DNA of 64,000 nucleotides from Andrena cerasifolii (Eukaryota > Arthropoda > Insecta > Hymenoptera > Andrenidae), in assembly GCF_050908995.1 (NCBI RefSeq), contig NC_135118.1:21151501-21215500 (forward strand), read 5' to 3'. The notes under the pieces are model-generated. The model was not told the origin of the DNA. It did not search any database and was given only the letters and a program-made list of their open reading frames with translations. Every line of letters starts with the position of its first letter. The stretch's first letter is position 1. Shown here in pieces: positions 8,301 to 16,063 of this stretch. The position numbers and the translations under genes were made by a program.

Positions 8301-11120
8301 ATCTGACTGGATTCGTTTATCAGGTATGGTACGATGGAATATTAAGCACAGGATAGGAAACTTAAAAATGGTTATAAAATTGTTTGCAGTTTTGCAGTTT
8401 GCACTTGCAATTCGCTGGTTGCACCAGATTAAGTACTATGTACATGTTTAGAGTGGTTTTATTCATTGAAGAGGAATGGGCCTACCTGAATCCTGTATTC
8501 ATTTGTTTGGTACATTTTGACCTTTCAAAAAAAAAGGGGGAAGAAGAAAAAATTTTACATAAAAATATAAACATACAGACCATTTTTAATGGTACAAAGA
8601 AAACGGGATATTTTTTCCCCATAGGGTTAAGGGAGGTGTACACCTAGAGAGGCCTACAAACTTACGTTCTCCTAGTATTTTTTTTTTTTAGAAAGTATTA
8701 ACTTTATTGCATCCGTAAATTTGTATTAATTATGTCACATCTTTGGCTATAATACTTAATTTTTGTGTTTTAAAATATTAGTCGTATAATACAGTTATAG
8801 AAGCAAAGTAGTTCCAAATGCGTCATTCTCTGCAGTGATCTGTGGCACCCACTCCTAATTAAACAAATTTTACATGAAAGGAAAAAGCAAATTAGTTTCT
8901 TAAAATATATTCACAAGTGCTGTTTCTGACGGGGCTAATTTTAAAACAGTTAATTTTTTTAAAAAATAGCAGCACTCTGAATGATACGTGCAATTTTCGG
9001 ACATGAAATCTGGCCATTTTATGCATTTTATTTATCAAATAAAAAATCCGCCCGCCAAAAAAACTGCGTAAAATAGTGTACCACATAGCCACGAAAAATT
9101 GGAAATAATCGGTTGAATAGTTTTTGAATAATTGAGAGTACCGTGTTTGAAAACCAGGTTTCGCGAAAAATGCATTGATGCGTTCCTCAACGTATGGCAA
9201 CACGTGAGCATACTTCATTTCTAATGTCTATATCTTCGATATTTCTACGAATTTCAGTCCCAAACTTTGGGAAAACATTATTGACATATCAAACACTGAA
9301 AACATGTAAAAAAAAGTACGATTGTTTTTTACACATCTGGGTAAAAAATGCCCCCCTTAAAATGTTACAAGAATAAAAGTTAGGAATACGATGCTGGAAA
9401 GATCATTCTCCTTGAAATCGTCTTTGAATTTCTACAGTCATCAGCATTCTTCTTATAAATAGAACCATATACCTCATTGAGCGACGAAGTCATTTATGCA
9501 AACGACGTTTTATTGAACTATTTCGAGCAGTGCGTTTTAAATCATGTAATACCATCAGACGTGGTAAATGAATGAATAACATATATCATTAATGAAAGAA
9601 TCTCTGAAGGAACATTCGTATGTCGCAGATTGCCAAAGGTATGGAGTACTTGGCTTCCAAAGGCATTATACATAGAGATCTAGCAGCGAGGAACATATTG
9701 ATCGACGAGAATCGCGCCTGCAAAGTCGCGGACTTCGGATTTGCTCGAGACGTGGCTGCAAATCAAATATACGAAAGGAAGTCCGAAGGGCGACTGCCAA
9801 TCAGGTGGATGGCACCGGAGAGCTTGTACGACAATATATTTTCCGTGAAATCGGATATATGGAGTTTCGGTGTGCTGATTTGGGAAATCGTCACGCTAGG
9901 ATCCACGCCTTATCCTGGTTTAGCCGCAGCAGAGGTACATAGTTTTATACAGCATAAAAAAATATTTAATTTTCTATATAACAATTTTTTTTATATCTAC
10001 TATAGTTTTCAAGATATACTGGAAACTAGAAAATCACACATTAACCTTTAAGGGGTGTTTTCACCCCGAAGAACCGAAAATGGGGACAAACGAAAAGTTG
10101 CCTGATACTTCTATTGAGGTCCTCTATAAACTTGCGCAGCTTAAAAAAAATCGGAGTGTTCGGGGAACCGAGCTTCCCTTGTTAGATAGATTGCCCGTGA
10201 AGAATTAATAAAATTATTCCTCTGCCATTGTTTCATAAAATGAATAGCGTAAATGATATTTCGTAGGAGTTAGTAATCTCAAAAAATGACAATTTGTGAA
10301 AGTATCCTCGATATCTTTCAGCAGTCCAGCTAGTTTTATTTTAAACATTATCTGGAAAGTGAATACTATCATATTTTTAACCCTCGTACAAGGAATGCAG
10401 GATCATTCTGATCCAACTCTGACAAGGTCGATGACGATTTTACATATGTGACGGCAATGGCAAAATATAGTATAAGATGCCTAAATTGCAGTAACATTAT
10501 TTGTAAAAATCATACAGGAGATGCACCTATTTTATGTACCAAATGTACCTACGTGAATATTTTTTTATGTATTTTTTTATTACGTATTTATGTGGGATTA
10601 ATTCATTTTATAGTCAATTTTTTTCGCGAAACCCGTTTACTATAGAAATGTTGCTGTGGGGCAAACTGACCCTGCATTCGTCTTGCGCGGCCATATCCAC
10701 CATTCGTCTTCCAAGCCTTAATAGTATTTAGTGTCAAGATAATATTTAAATGAAAACTAGCTGGACTGCGGGAAAGATACCGAGGACGTTTTGACAAATT
10801 GTTATTCTTTGAATATTTAAAGCAGATGCGTGAAGATGACGGTGGCGAATATTTGTAGGTGACGTGTGAAATTGTTGTTGCAGGTAATGCGGAGAATTAA
10901 AGAGGGATACAGGCTGGACAGGCCTGAACATTGCAAGAGAGAGCTTTATAATATTATGTATTATTGCTGGGACAAGGACCCAGCTTCCAGGCCATCGTTT
11001 AGTGAACTCGTCGGCCTAACGGAAGGTCTCTTACTCGACGAAACCGATTATATCGAATTAGATAGGTTCCCAGATCATTCGTATTACAATGTGCTGAATC
11101 TCAGTGGAGAGAAATTGTAA
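942..11120 (+). CDS. Cad96Ca: Receptor tyrosine kinase Cad96Ca-like (3' part of gene; six exons)
   Basis: Single-pass receptor tyrosine kinase with an extracellular cadherin repeat; the Drosophila member (Cad96Ca/Stitcher) acts in epidermal wound response and growth signalling. Exons 942-1054, 4937-5354, 7585-7761, 7973-8323, 9629-9934 and 10884-11120 join in phase to 533 residues ending at TAA 11118-11120. In visible residue numbers: cadherin end 1-38, Ser/Pro/Thr-rich stalk to 138, membrane helix about 139-163, kinase about 229-510. Kinase landmarks are the glycine loop GEGCFG at 242-247, VAVK Lys 269, alpha-C Glu 286, HRDLAARN with Asp 370, DFG Asp 388, activation-loop Tyr 401, and RWMAPES at 412. 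All catalytic residues are intact. The fly protein is about 770 residues, so roughly 240 N-terminal residues lie left of the window. No regulatory site was identified. A different cadherin-type kinase is possible but less likely given the single repeat and short stalk. Confidence 0.9.
1055..1799 (+). other. Cad96Ca intron 1, first part
   Basis: AT-rich intron sequence. I see no exon, no clear repeat and no other feature here. Confidence 0.6.
1800..2105. repeat. Degenerate ~30-bp tandem repeat
   Basis: Units recur every 29-33 bp around a core such as TACGAGT plus GATGTCGA plus GACCACTGG. Recognisable copies start near 1831, 1862, 1951, 1983, 2013, 2043 and 2074. Copies differ at many positions, so the array is old. 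It sits in Cad96Ca intron 1 and runs straight into the fold-back element at 2103. Confidence 0.6.
2103..2692. mobile_element. Fold-back element with ~250-bp arms and A29 loop
   Basis: The left arm (2103-2358) and right arm (2444-2692) are inverted copies; for example GGCACGATGGATCCATGTCG on the left matches CGACATAGATCCATCGTGCC on the right. The spacer of about 85 bp contains 29 consecutive A residues (2367-2395). No coding capacity is seen. As part of the Cad96Ca pre-mRNA it would form a long double-stranded hairpin. Confidence 0.85.
2911..3657. mobile_element. Diverged inverted-repeat element
   Basis: The left arm (2911-3075) and right arm (3497-3657) are inverted copies. Shared landmarks are CCTCCGATTGCTATGG against its complement near 3617-3632, and TTGACCCGTTTGCATATTTA-type sequence near 3022 against AAATATGCAAACGGGTCAA near 3538-3556. 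The centre (3190-3290) carries two tandem copies of GTCGAATAAATTTTGCAACT plus TTATTC and a third inverted partial copy. Arms have drifted more than those of the 2103 element. Confidence 0.65.
3640..3836. mobile_element. TA-flanked palindromic MITE (197 bp)
   Basis: The ends read TA|GGGTGGTTCTTATTT and AAATAAGAGCCACCC|TA. Most of the interior is also palindromic (TTTTCTTCGCGGCATCCCCT against AGGGGTGCCGCGAAGAAAA). The TA duplication fits a Tc1/mariner/pogo type of insertion. It overlaps the right end of the 2911 element, which shares the end motif. Confidence 0.7.
3837..4771 (+). other. Cad96Ca intron 1, last part
   Basis: Intron sequence with GC-richer patches (3840-3930, 4500-4760) but no exon with splice sites or recognisable protein. 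Small open frames here have no coding features. Confidence 0.5.
4772..4808 (+). promoter_or_regulatory. G-rich tract, possible G-quadruplex
   Basis: Six runs of three or more G lie within 37 bases on the + strand, beginning GGGGGGTAGGGAAGGAGGGG. The tract lies about 130 bases before the acceptor of the transmembrane exon, on the transcribed RNA's own strand, so it could affect splicing or transcription. That role is inferred. Confidence 0.45.
4937..5354 (+). CDS. Cad96Ca: Cad96Ca exon: stalk and transmembrane helix
   Basis: The acceptor is CATCGACAG (ends 4936) and the donor ACG|GTACTT (5355). The first base completes an Arg codon left open by the previous exon; 139 codons follow. The protein is a Pro/Ser-rich juxtamembrane stalk, then an acidic stretch (TDENEVEG), then a hydrophobic helix (IAMTLVPVTAVCILVVGLGM) followed by basic stop-transfer residues RSKFCGSRKSK. 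Codon use is far more GC-rich than the flanking introns. Confidence 0.85.
5355..5693 (+). other. Cad96Ca intron 2, first part
   Basis: Intron. A short motif ACAGGGTGTTTAAAAGAAGG near 5522 resembles the end of mariner-like MITEs, but no partner end was found. Confidence 0.4.
5694..6517. mobile_element. Tc1/mariner-type fold-back element, carrying a nested MITE
   Basis: Left end TA|CAGTGGCGGACGAAAG; right end ..TTTCGTCCGCCACT. Arms of about 290 and 367 bp are inverted copies, sharing TTTAGAATTGGTCCAAA, GGATTAGTTTGCTAAGTGAC and CATCAAAATCGGTTAA with their complements on the right. The same arm sequence forms the elements at 36734 and 48093. There is no coding capacity. A second element (5984-6150) is inserted near the centre. 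Confidence 0.85.
5984..6150. mobile_element. Nested palindromic MITE with GCCGGGA ends
   Basis: The ends GCCGGGACTCCACCGGGAAG and CTTCCCAGTGGATTCCCGGC are inverted copies. Inside are short GCTATGC repeats. The arm sequence it interrupts is ATCGGTTAACG in the opposite arm. Here it reads ATCGGTTAA, insert, TTTACG, so the target duplication is TTAA with one change. Confidence 0.75.
6518..7584 (+). other. Cad96Ca intron 2, last part
   Basis: Intron sequence. TAGTCCGCCACTG near 6638-6650 looks like an isolated transposon end. No exon is seen before the acceptor at 7584. Confidence 0.5.
7585..7761 (+). CDS. Cad96Ca: Cad96Ca exon: juxtamembrane region and kinase entry
   Basis: Phase 0 at both ends (59 codons); acceptor TTTCTATAAAG, donor AAG|GTCAGT. 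It encodes a charged juxtamembrane segment ending WEFPRHRLKV, the segment that leads into the glycine loop in this kinase family. An acceptor three bases later (AAGAAG) would remove one Lys. Confidence 0.85.
7973..8323 (+). CDS. Cad96Ca: Cad96Ca exon: kinase N-lobe
   Basis: Acceptor TTGCCACAG, donor CAG|GTATGG; 117 codons, phase 0. It encodes FNILGEGCFGQVWKC (glycine loop), TIVAVKTLKE (ATP-anchoring Lys), the alpha-C Glu in LAQELRVMKNL, and the hinge VILEYVSGGKLQSFL. Confidence 0.95.
8324..9628 (+). other. Cad96Ca intron 4
   Basis: AT-rich intron of about 1.3 kb. No exon and no clear repeat is seen; the open frames in it lack domain features. Confidence 0.6.
9629..9934 (+). CDS. Cad96Ca: Cad96Ca exon: catalytic and activation loops
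   Basis: Acceptor TATGTCGCAG, donor GAG|GTACAT; 102 codons, phase 0. It carries HRDLAARN (catalytic Asp and the AAR signature of tyrosine kinases), KVADFGFARD, the activation-loop tyrosine in IYERKS, LPIRWMAPESL, and KSDIWSFGVLIWEIVTLG. Confidence 0.95.
10041..10376 (+). other. Cad96Ca intron 5: possible TTAA element end
   Basis: TTAACCTTTAAGGGGTGTTTT at 10041 followed by CACCCC has the look of a TTAA-class transposon end with a small GGGGTG/CACCCC palindrome. A second TTAA plus CCCTCGTAC lies at 10377. No coding is seen between them. Confidence 0.35.
10287..10803. repeat. ~66-bp inverted repeats inside Cad96Ca intron 5
   Basis: The left arm (10287-10353) and right arm (10737-10803) are inverted copies sharing CAGTCCAGCTAGTTTT with its complement AAAACTAGCTGGACTG, and ACAATTTGT at the outer ends. 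They flank the putative piggyBac remnant, so they may be ends of another element into which it inserted. Confidence 0.6.
10377..10640 (+). pseudogene. Possible piggyBac-like remnant with Cys/His C-terminal motif
   Basis: TTAA|CCCTCGTACAAGG followed by the palindrome GGATCATTCTGATCC resembles a piggyBac-type end. An open stretch from 10448 reads IRCLNCSNIICKNHT then APILCTKC, a C-x2-C-x4-C-x2-H-x8-C-x2-C pattern like the zinc-binding tail of piggyBac-derived transposases. The rest of the transposase is missing. Identification rests on this motif and the TTAA end only. Confidence 0.35.
10884..11120 (+). CDS. Cad96Ca: Cad96Ca last exon: kinase C-lobe and tail
   Basis: Acceptor GTTGTTGCAG. It encodes IKEGYRLDRPEHC, the YYCWDKDPASRPSF segment with the conserved Arg of kinase subdomain XI, then a short acidic tail with tyrosines in ETDYIELD and SYYNVLNL, possible phosphotyrosine docking sites. 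Stop TAA at 11118. Confidence 0.95.
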   Translation, partial: VMRRIKEGYRLDRPEHCKRELYNIMYYCWDKDPASRPSFSELVGLTEGLLLDETDYIELDRFPDHSYYNVLNLSGEKL

Positions 11121-12202
11121 GCGATATACCTAAAACACCTTCGAGCTTCGACGACGATGTCCGACCTAAAGTGTGAACATTTGTCGCGATTAAAGTAACA
11201 AGCGGACTGATCAAATGAGGCATTGAGAGCGAAAACGGACTAACCCACATTTCTTTGTAAAATTCAGTTAGTGGCAATAATGTATTCCAATAGGCTGTAC
11301 TAATCATATAAAATAGGAAAAATTAAATTTTTTCTCAATGTGGGTTAGTTCGTTTTTGCTCTGAATGGATCAAATTGAGTAATGAATTGGTGAAAATGTC
11401 ACTTCTCAATATCCTCGCCTGATACGACTGATTTACACGGTTTCTCATCTCACAGTAATTAGCACTATGATTGGGACGACCAGAGTTGGTATGCAAATTT
11501 GCCACCTCGCTACTCAGGGGTGTCTAAATAGGTGAAAAATGGCACATGCCTTCTTTCCCCTCCATGCATTAATTTACATTTAATAGGACGAAACGAAAAG
11601 GTATTGACGAGGGAGTGATATCGATTAAACAAAAGATGATCCACGCGAGAAGAATTGGTGACCAGCTCTCTACCATTCGCATATCAACTCTGGTCGTCTC
11701 GACTCTAGGCACCATTCCATCTAAGAGCAGACCTACGCCGCGATCGATCTGCGCAGCTCCCACGGATCTAACACACGCGATTGGTCGTAGCGCTTTCCCT
11801 GCCGGTTTCCTACCGATCAACAGTATATCCCTGCGCCGAACGAGTCTACTCTTAAGTGGAATGCAGTGTAGTTCTGTAACTAAATTACGAATACTCCTGA
11901 CTATACTTGTAGTTTTTTTATTATTATTAAATGCTCTTTAGTATGTATGTAAATACAAGGAATGCAATGTGCTGTAAGTTTCGTAATTTCTGAGCAGATA
12001 TGTATTTTATCCTCGTAGTGGGTATTTCATAATGTGTGGCTATAATTTCGAGGGTTAGTTAGCTGTGTTTGTAACAAGATTTATTAAAACTTGAGAACAA
12101 GGTCGGATAAAACAAACATTGAAAATACTCTCTTTCATTACTCTTATATCAGATAATTTGTACCTCGAATTTATCCCCACGTACTATGAAACACCCCATA
12201 TC
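11121..12202 (+). other. Cad96Ca 3' UTR and downstream region
   Basis: A hairpin (11226-11250 against 11336-11361) and a second inverted pair (11475-11500 against 11674-11698) lie here. ATTAAA near 11927 is a possible but unproven polyadenylation signal. No other gene is seen. Confidence 0.4.
11226..11361. repeat. Hairpin in Cad96Ca 3' region
   Basis: GAGCGAAAACGGACTAACCC at 11227 is inverted as GGGTTAGTTCGTTTTTGCTC ending at 11361, with about 85 bp between. If transcribed it would form a 3' UTR stem. Confidence 0.6.
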
Positions 12203-12357
12203 CACTGGCGGATTTAATGGGCCCGTGGCCAAAAGGCCCCCATATCCAACTTCAAAAAAAAAATATGATGTTATCCGAACACTATATTTTTCTTTGTCCC
12301 ACAATTTTCATACCACACGCGCGTAAATTTATCTTTCCCTTAAATCCGCTACCGCCC
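12203..12357. mobile_element. Decayed short element with CACTGGCGGATTTAA end
   Basis: Left end CACTGGCGGATTTAATGG and right end TTAAATCCGCTACCGCC are inverted relatives. The GGCGGATTTA motif recurs at the 14824-15027 element. The ends are hAT-like; no target duplication could be recognised. Confidence 0.4.
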
Positions 12358-13601
12358 TATACCATCCAATGAACACAAGCTCCGTGCGTTTTCCATGAAC
12401 AAATTAAAAGTATACTGAAAGGAATGAACGTCGTGAACTAGTCAGAGGTCGAATAAATTTTTAAGTACGAACGCATTAAATCCCAATTACAGTCGGACGT
12501 TGTTTGTATACTACAAATGGCAGCAAAGTTTACTTAAAAACTCAGAACTTCATATTAATGCAAATCGCTGAACATGAGTTAACGAAAGATTACCTTCGTT
12601 ACAAATATTTTACCTATACCGATGTGAATTGTATGTATATATATATTATGTTTTTTTTTGTAAGTTATTGTATAATTATCTGTTGTAAGAATAAATCGCA
12701 TTTTGCTAAAAATATAACTGTAATTGTCGCTCACGCCAGTGCAGACTGTTATGATGCAGCCTCGCGATAGCGCATGCCGGTACGTGGCCATAAAATGTCC
12801 TTTTTCTTTCAGTTTATTAACGTTGAAAAAGCTGAAATGTCAATTTATACTGCCGCTGACACGGTAACGTTGCGAGCGGGAAAACGGAATATGTAATAAT
12901 TGGCAAAGTTGCGCTCGGATAGGTCGCCGAGTGTCGGCCGAGCGTCGTCCGAACGCTCACTGATTTTTCCACAGGGGCTGGAAAATTTGTGTTTTAATTA
13001 TACTCGTATTTTCACAGCTATGTTTCTGCGGATGGATGTATTGATTATCATTTCGCTTTTGTTTTTATAAAGGCGAGGAGGAAAAGATATGAATTAAAAT
13101 ATAGTAGATATAATAGGTCGCTGGCGAACGCGCCTGCCTGCCGCGAGTCATTTGTCCGTTAATGATTAATAATGGGACAAAAGTCGCGGGTTTTGCATAA
13201 ATCATCAGTTACGTGGAAATGCTTATAATTTCTTTGAAAAACGCCATCGACATTGTTTTAGCGCCCTTGAAACGTTCACCTCTCAACCTCCGAGAGTGTT
13301 TCAAAACCAAAATTAACAACAGTCAACGCGAGTGCTGGACTATAAATATATTTAAAATTTTCTTTTGGAATGACGCTTAAAAAAGTAAAACAAAAATTAT
13401 CTCTATGTTCACTTATTACTTCAGAATGTGCGTTTGAAGAAGGGCCTGATTTTGGGCTGTTGAGGGTAACCTACCCCCGTAAAAGTGCTAAGTAACGATC
13501 AGTATTACTTAAAAAAAAAGATCAAATTACAGATTAAAAAGAGCACATACTTGCAGAGGGAGTATTTACATTACATTCATAAGTCAGTACGAAAAAGTTG
13601 C
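12358..13601. other. Intergenic, nothing recognised
   Basis: AT-rich with a GC-richer patch near 12850-12970. No coding or repeat structure is supported. Confidence 0.5.
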
Positions 13602-13788
13602 TTTAGTCCCGGTGCACGCGAGTGGCCTGCGTCATTTTGCAGCCGCGTGAATGTAACGTTGTGTGCCAGCAGTACATATATTTATATGGAGAGATATATA
13701 AAATATATATATTCATATTTTCCGGCAGTATTGTCGCATTGACGCGACTGCAAAATGACGCAGGCCGCTCGTGTGCACCGGGCCTTAG
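13602..13788. mobile_element. Palindromic MITE with CCCGGTGCAC ends
   Basis: Arms 13602-13650 and 13741-13788 are inverted: GGTGCACGCGAGTGGCCTGC on the left against GCAGGCCGCTCGTGTGCACC on the right, then TGCGTCATTTTGCAG. The middle is AT-rich with TATATATA. No coding. Confidence 0.75.
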
Positions 13789-14150
13789 GGTATCGAAAAG
13801 TTATTTTTTAAAAGTTGTTTATCATATGTATATCTAAAATTGGTGTTAATATTCATTATATGTTTTGAGACGTTAGCGTGTTACATTCCCCCTGTTACAA
13901 TCGCCCCGGTCTACCCTGCATATTTTCGCTTCTTCAGGTTTTAAAAATGTGGATAAAATAATAAGGTACAGAATTTTGATAGGTGTGAACAATAATAATA
14001 ATAATAAAATGTAAATTTATCTAAGTCTAAGTCGCCTTTGGAGTTTGGCTCCTTTTTTAAAGACTTGAGAATAAAAATAATTATCATTGGAAATCGTGTT
14101 TTCTTAGCCTACTACATATTATTTAGTGTGCAAAGTGCGCAACCTCTAAA

Positions 14151-14306
14151 TGAGCTGTTTATTTTGAAAGTGGCCTAAGTCCATTTGTCAATTATTTTTT
14201 GTTCATTGTAGTAACGTGTACAACTTGAAGTTAGTATTAAAAATTTATATATGAAAATTTTTTAAATATAAAATGGACTTAGGTCACTTTCAAAATAAAC
14301 GGCTCA
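14151..14306. mobile_element. Palindromic MITE, ~40-bp arms
   Basis: GAGCTGTTTATTTTGAAAGT followed by GGCCTAAGTCCATTT at 14152 is inverted as AAATGGACTTAGGTC followed by ACTTTCAAAATAAACGGCTC ending at 14305. The arms differ at only about three positions, so it looks young. Confidence 0.75.
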
Positions 14307-14823
14307 AATATTACTCAACCTTCCTAAAATGTGTCAGATATTTTTTCACACTGATAGATATCAGGGAATGAGCAAACTAACAAAGAATGTCATATTTTAA
14401 TTTTCATCCTATAATATGAAACACCCTATGCAACATGCATCAGCATCTCGGTCTCCCATCTTTCCCCAGCACACCGCCCCGTGATACTTAACTTCGTGAT
14501 CTAACGAGAACCGGTGTTTTCCATCACGGCTACGGCCGCTGGTGCTTAAGAATAAGTAGCGACTATGAATATCGGCCTATAACTATATCATGCGTGGAAA
14601 ATGTATGCAAAACATGTGTTTAAAAATGAAACATAAAAAATTGGGGGGGGGGAGGGGGCCGAGATGAACGGATAAAACTTGGGCCCCCCAAAGTAAAATC
14701 CTGAGTGTGCCACTGGTTGTCGCAGTCACAGAACGCATCAGCACAGTCTTAATACTGGTGAGTTATTAACTGAAAATGGGTAAAATGTGGTTTCTTGGAC
14801 TGCGTATTATTTTTTAGATCCGA

Positions 14824-15027
14824 CAGGGGTGGATTTGGGAGTTTTGGGAGGGAGGGGGGTCGTAGGTCTGAGAAATAAACCAGGGACCTTTCCGACATCT
14901 TCCTGCAAAATGAAAGTGTTTTTTTTAGTAACAATTTATCATATTTTCCTTCATATTGCTAAGTCAAAATAAATATTTTTCCCTTGAGGGAGAAGCGCCC
15001 CCTCCCCCCCCTCTAAATCCGCCACTG
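14824..15027. mobile_element. hAT-like MITE with GGCGGATTTA/G-rich ends
   Basis: Left end CAGGGGTGGATTTGGGAG, followed by a G-rich tract; right end, read inverted, CAGTGGCGGATTTAGAGGGG. The ends match the CAG..CTG form of hAT elements, but flanking 8-mers do not match. Confidence 0.5.
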
Positions 15028-15104
15028 GTTTTTACTTACAAAGGTTACCCACATAAATGCCTAAAAAGAATTACTTAATTTTGCCCTAATCAACCCCTAA
15101 GGGG

Positions 15105-15187
15105 GTGGTGAAAATTTGTGAAATGTGATTTCATGGATTCCTCAATATCTCTTGGGCCCGAAGCGAAGCGCGGTGGTATTTTGCTAG
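15105..15187 (+). mobile_element. Helitron 3' end fragment
   Basis: GAAGCGAAGCGCGGTGGTAT followed by TTTG and CTAG, then T at 15188, has the form of a Helitron 3' terminus (GC-rich stem-loop just before CTAG/T). The 5' end was not found, so the left limit is arbitrary. Confidence 0.45.
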
Positions 15188-15991
15188 TCCTCCATAAATC
15201 CAGCCCAGAGTAGTGAAAACAAAAACTAACCACTTAGTAAATCGGTGGTTTAAAAAAAAAAATTTTAAAAAACTACACATCGTGCAACAACTTCGGAATA
15301 ATATTTACTACCGTCCCTCACAGTCCCCCAAACGTAAAATTTATATTGTAATGCAAATAGGGAGACTTCACAGTATCTTATCAAAACTGAAAATGAATGA
15401 GGAAGTAATTGATAACTGTAATACATTCACCAGGAGTAATCCTGCCACTTAATGCGTCGAAAATAATGCCAAAATTTGCATATCGATAGGTTCGCTGCTC
15501 ACGATGCAAATGTCCCGGCGGAATTAACAGGAGGGGAATAAAAGGCACCTGGGAAGACATTTTCACAGCGTACCTAACGTGCAAAAATCATTCGCACGTG
15601 CGCCTTTACGTACGTAACACTCACACATGCCTCGGTCGTCTGCATTTAAACAGCGCGCGACGGAAATCGATACTCTGAAAGCTCAGCTGCACGTATCTCC
15701 TTAACGAAGCTTCCGATTGCAAAGCCGTGATAGAGCATTCCGGATCCCTTCCGCCGCGTGGAATCTTCACGCGGTCCGGCCTGTTCAGTAATTTTAATAA
15801 AACCCGCGCATCGATATTAACTACACAGCCAGAATACTGCACGTGACTGCGTAGCAGACGACGTAACCGCAACTGGACGTTCGCTGTCACATACCTGCAA
15901 TTTGTATTATTACCGGTACATCTGCTTCTCGCCTGTGTTACTGGCTAACCGCGGCAATAAGTGGCAGCGGATCAACTAAGCGGCTCCGAGT
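15188..15991 (+). promoter_or_regulatory. Upstream region and probable 5' UTR of GGPPS
   Basis: CpG-rich DNA from about 15590 to the GGPPS start codon suggests a TATA-less promoter. No clear TATA box or initiator was singled out. No coding feature is seen on either strand. Confidence 0.35.
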
Positions 15992-16063
15992 ATGTCAGAA
16001 CCCGCGATGGACGAGAAGAAGAACATACCTTACTCGCGGACCGGTGACAAGGAGGAAGATGAG
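15992..16063 (+). CDS. qm: GGPPS exon 1
   Basis: 24 codons from ATG at 15992: a polar, Lys/Glu-rich N-terminus (MSEPAMDEKKNIPYSR). Donor GAG|GTTAGT. A second in-frame ATG (Met 6) is an alternative start. Confidence 0.85.
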
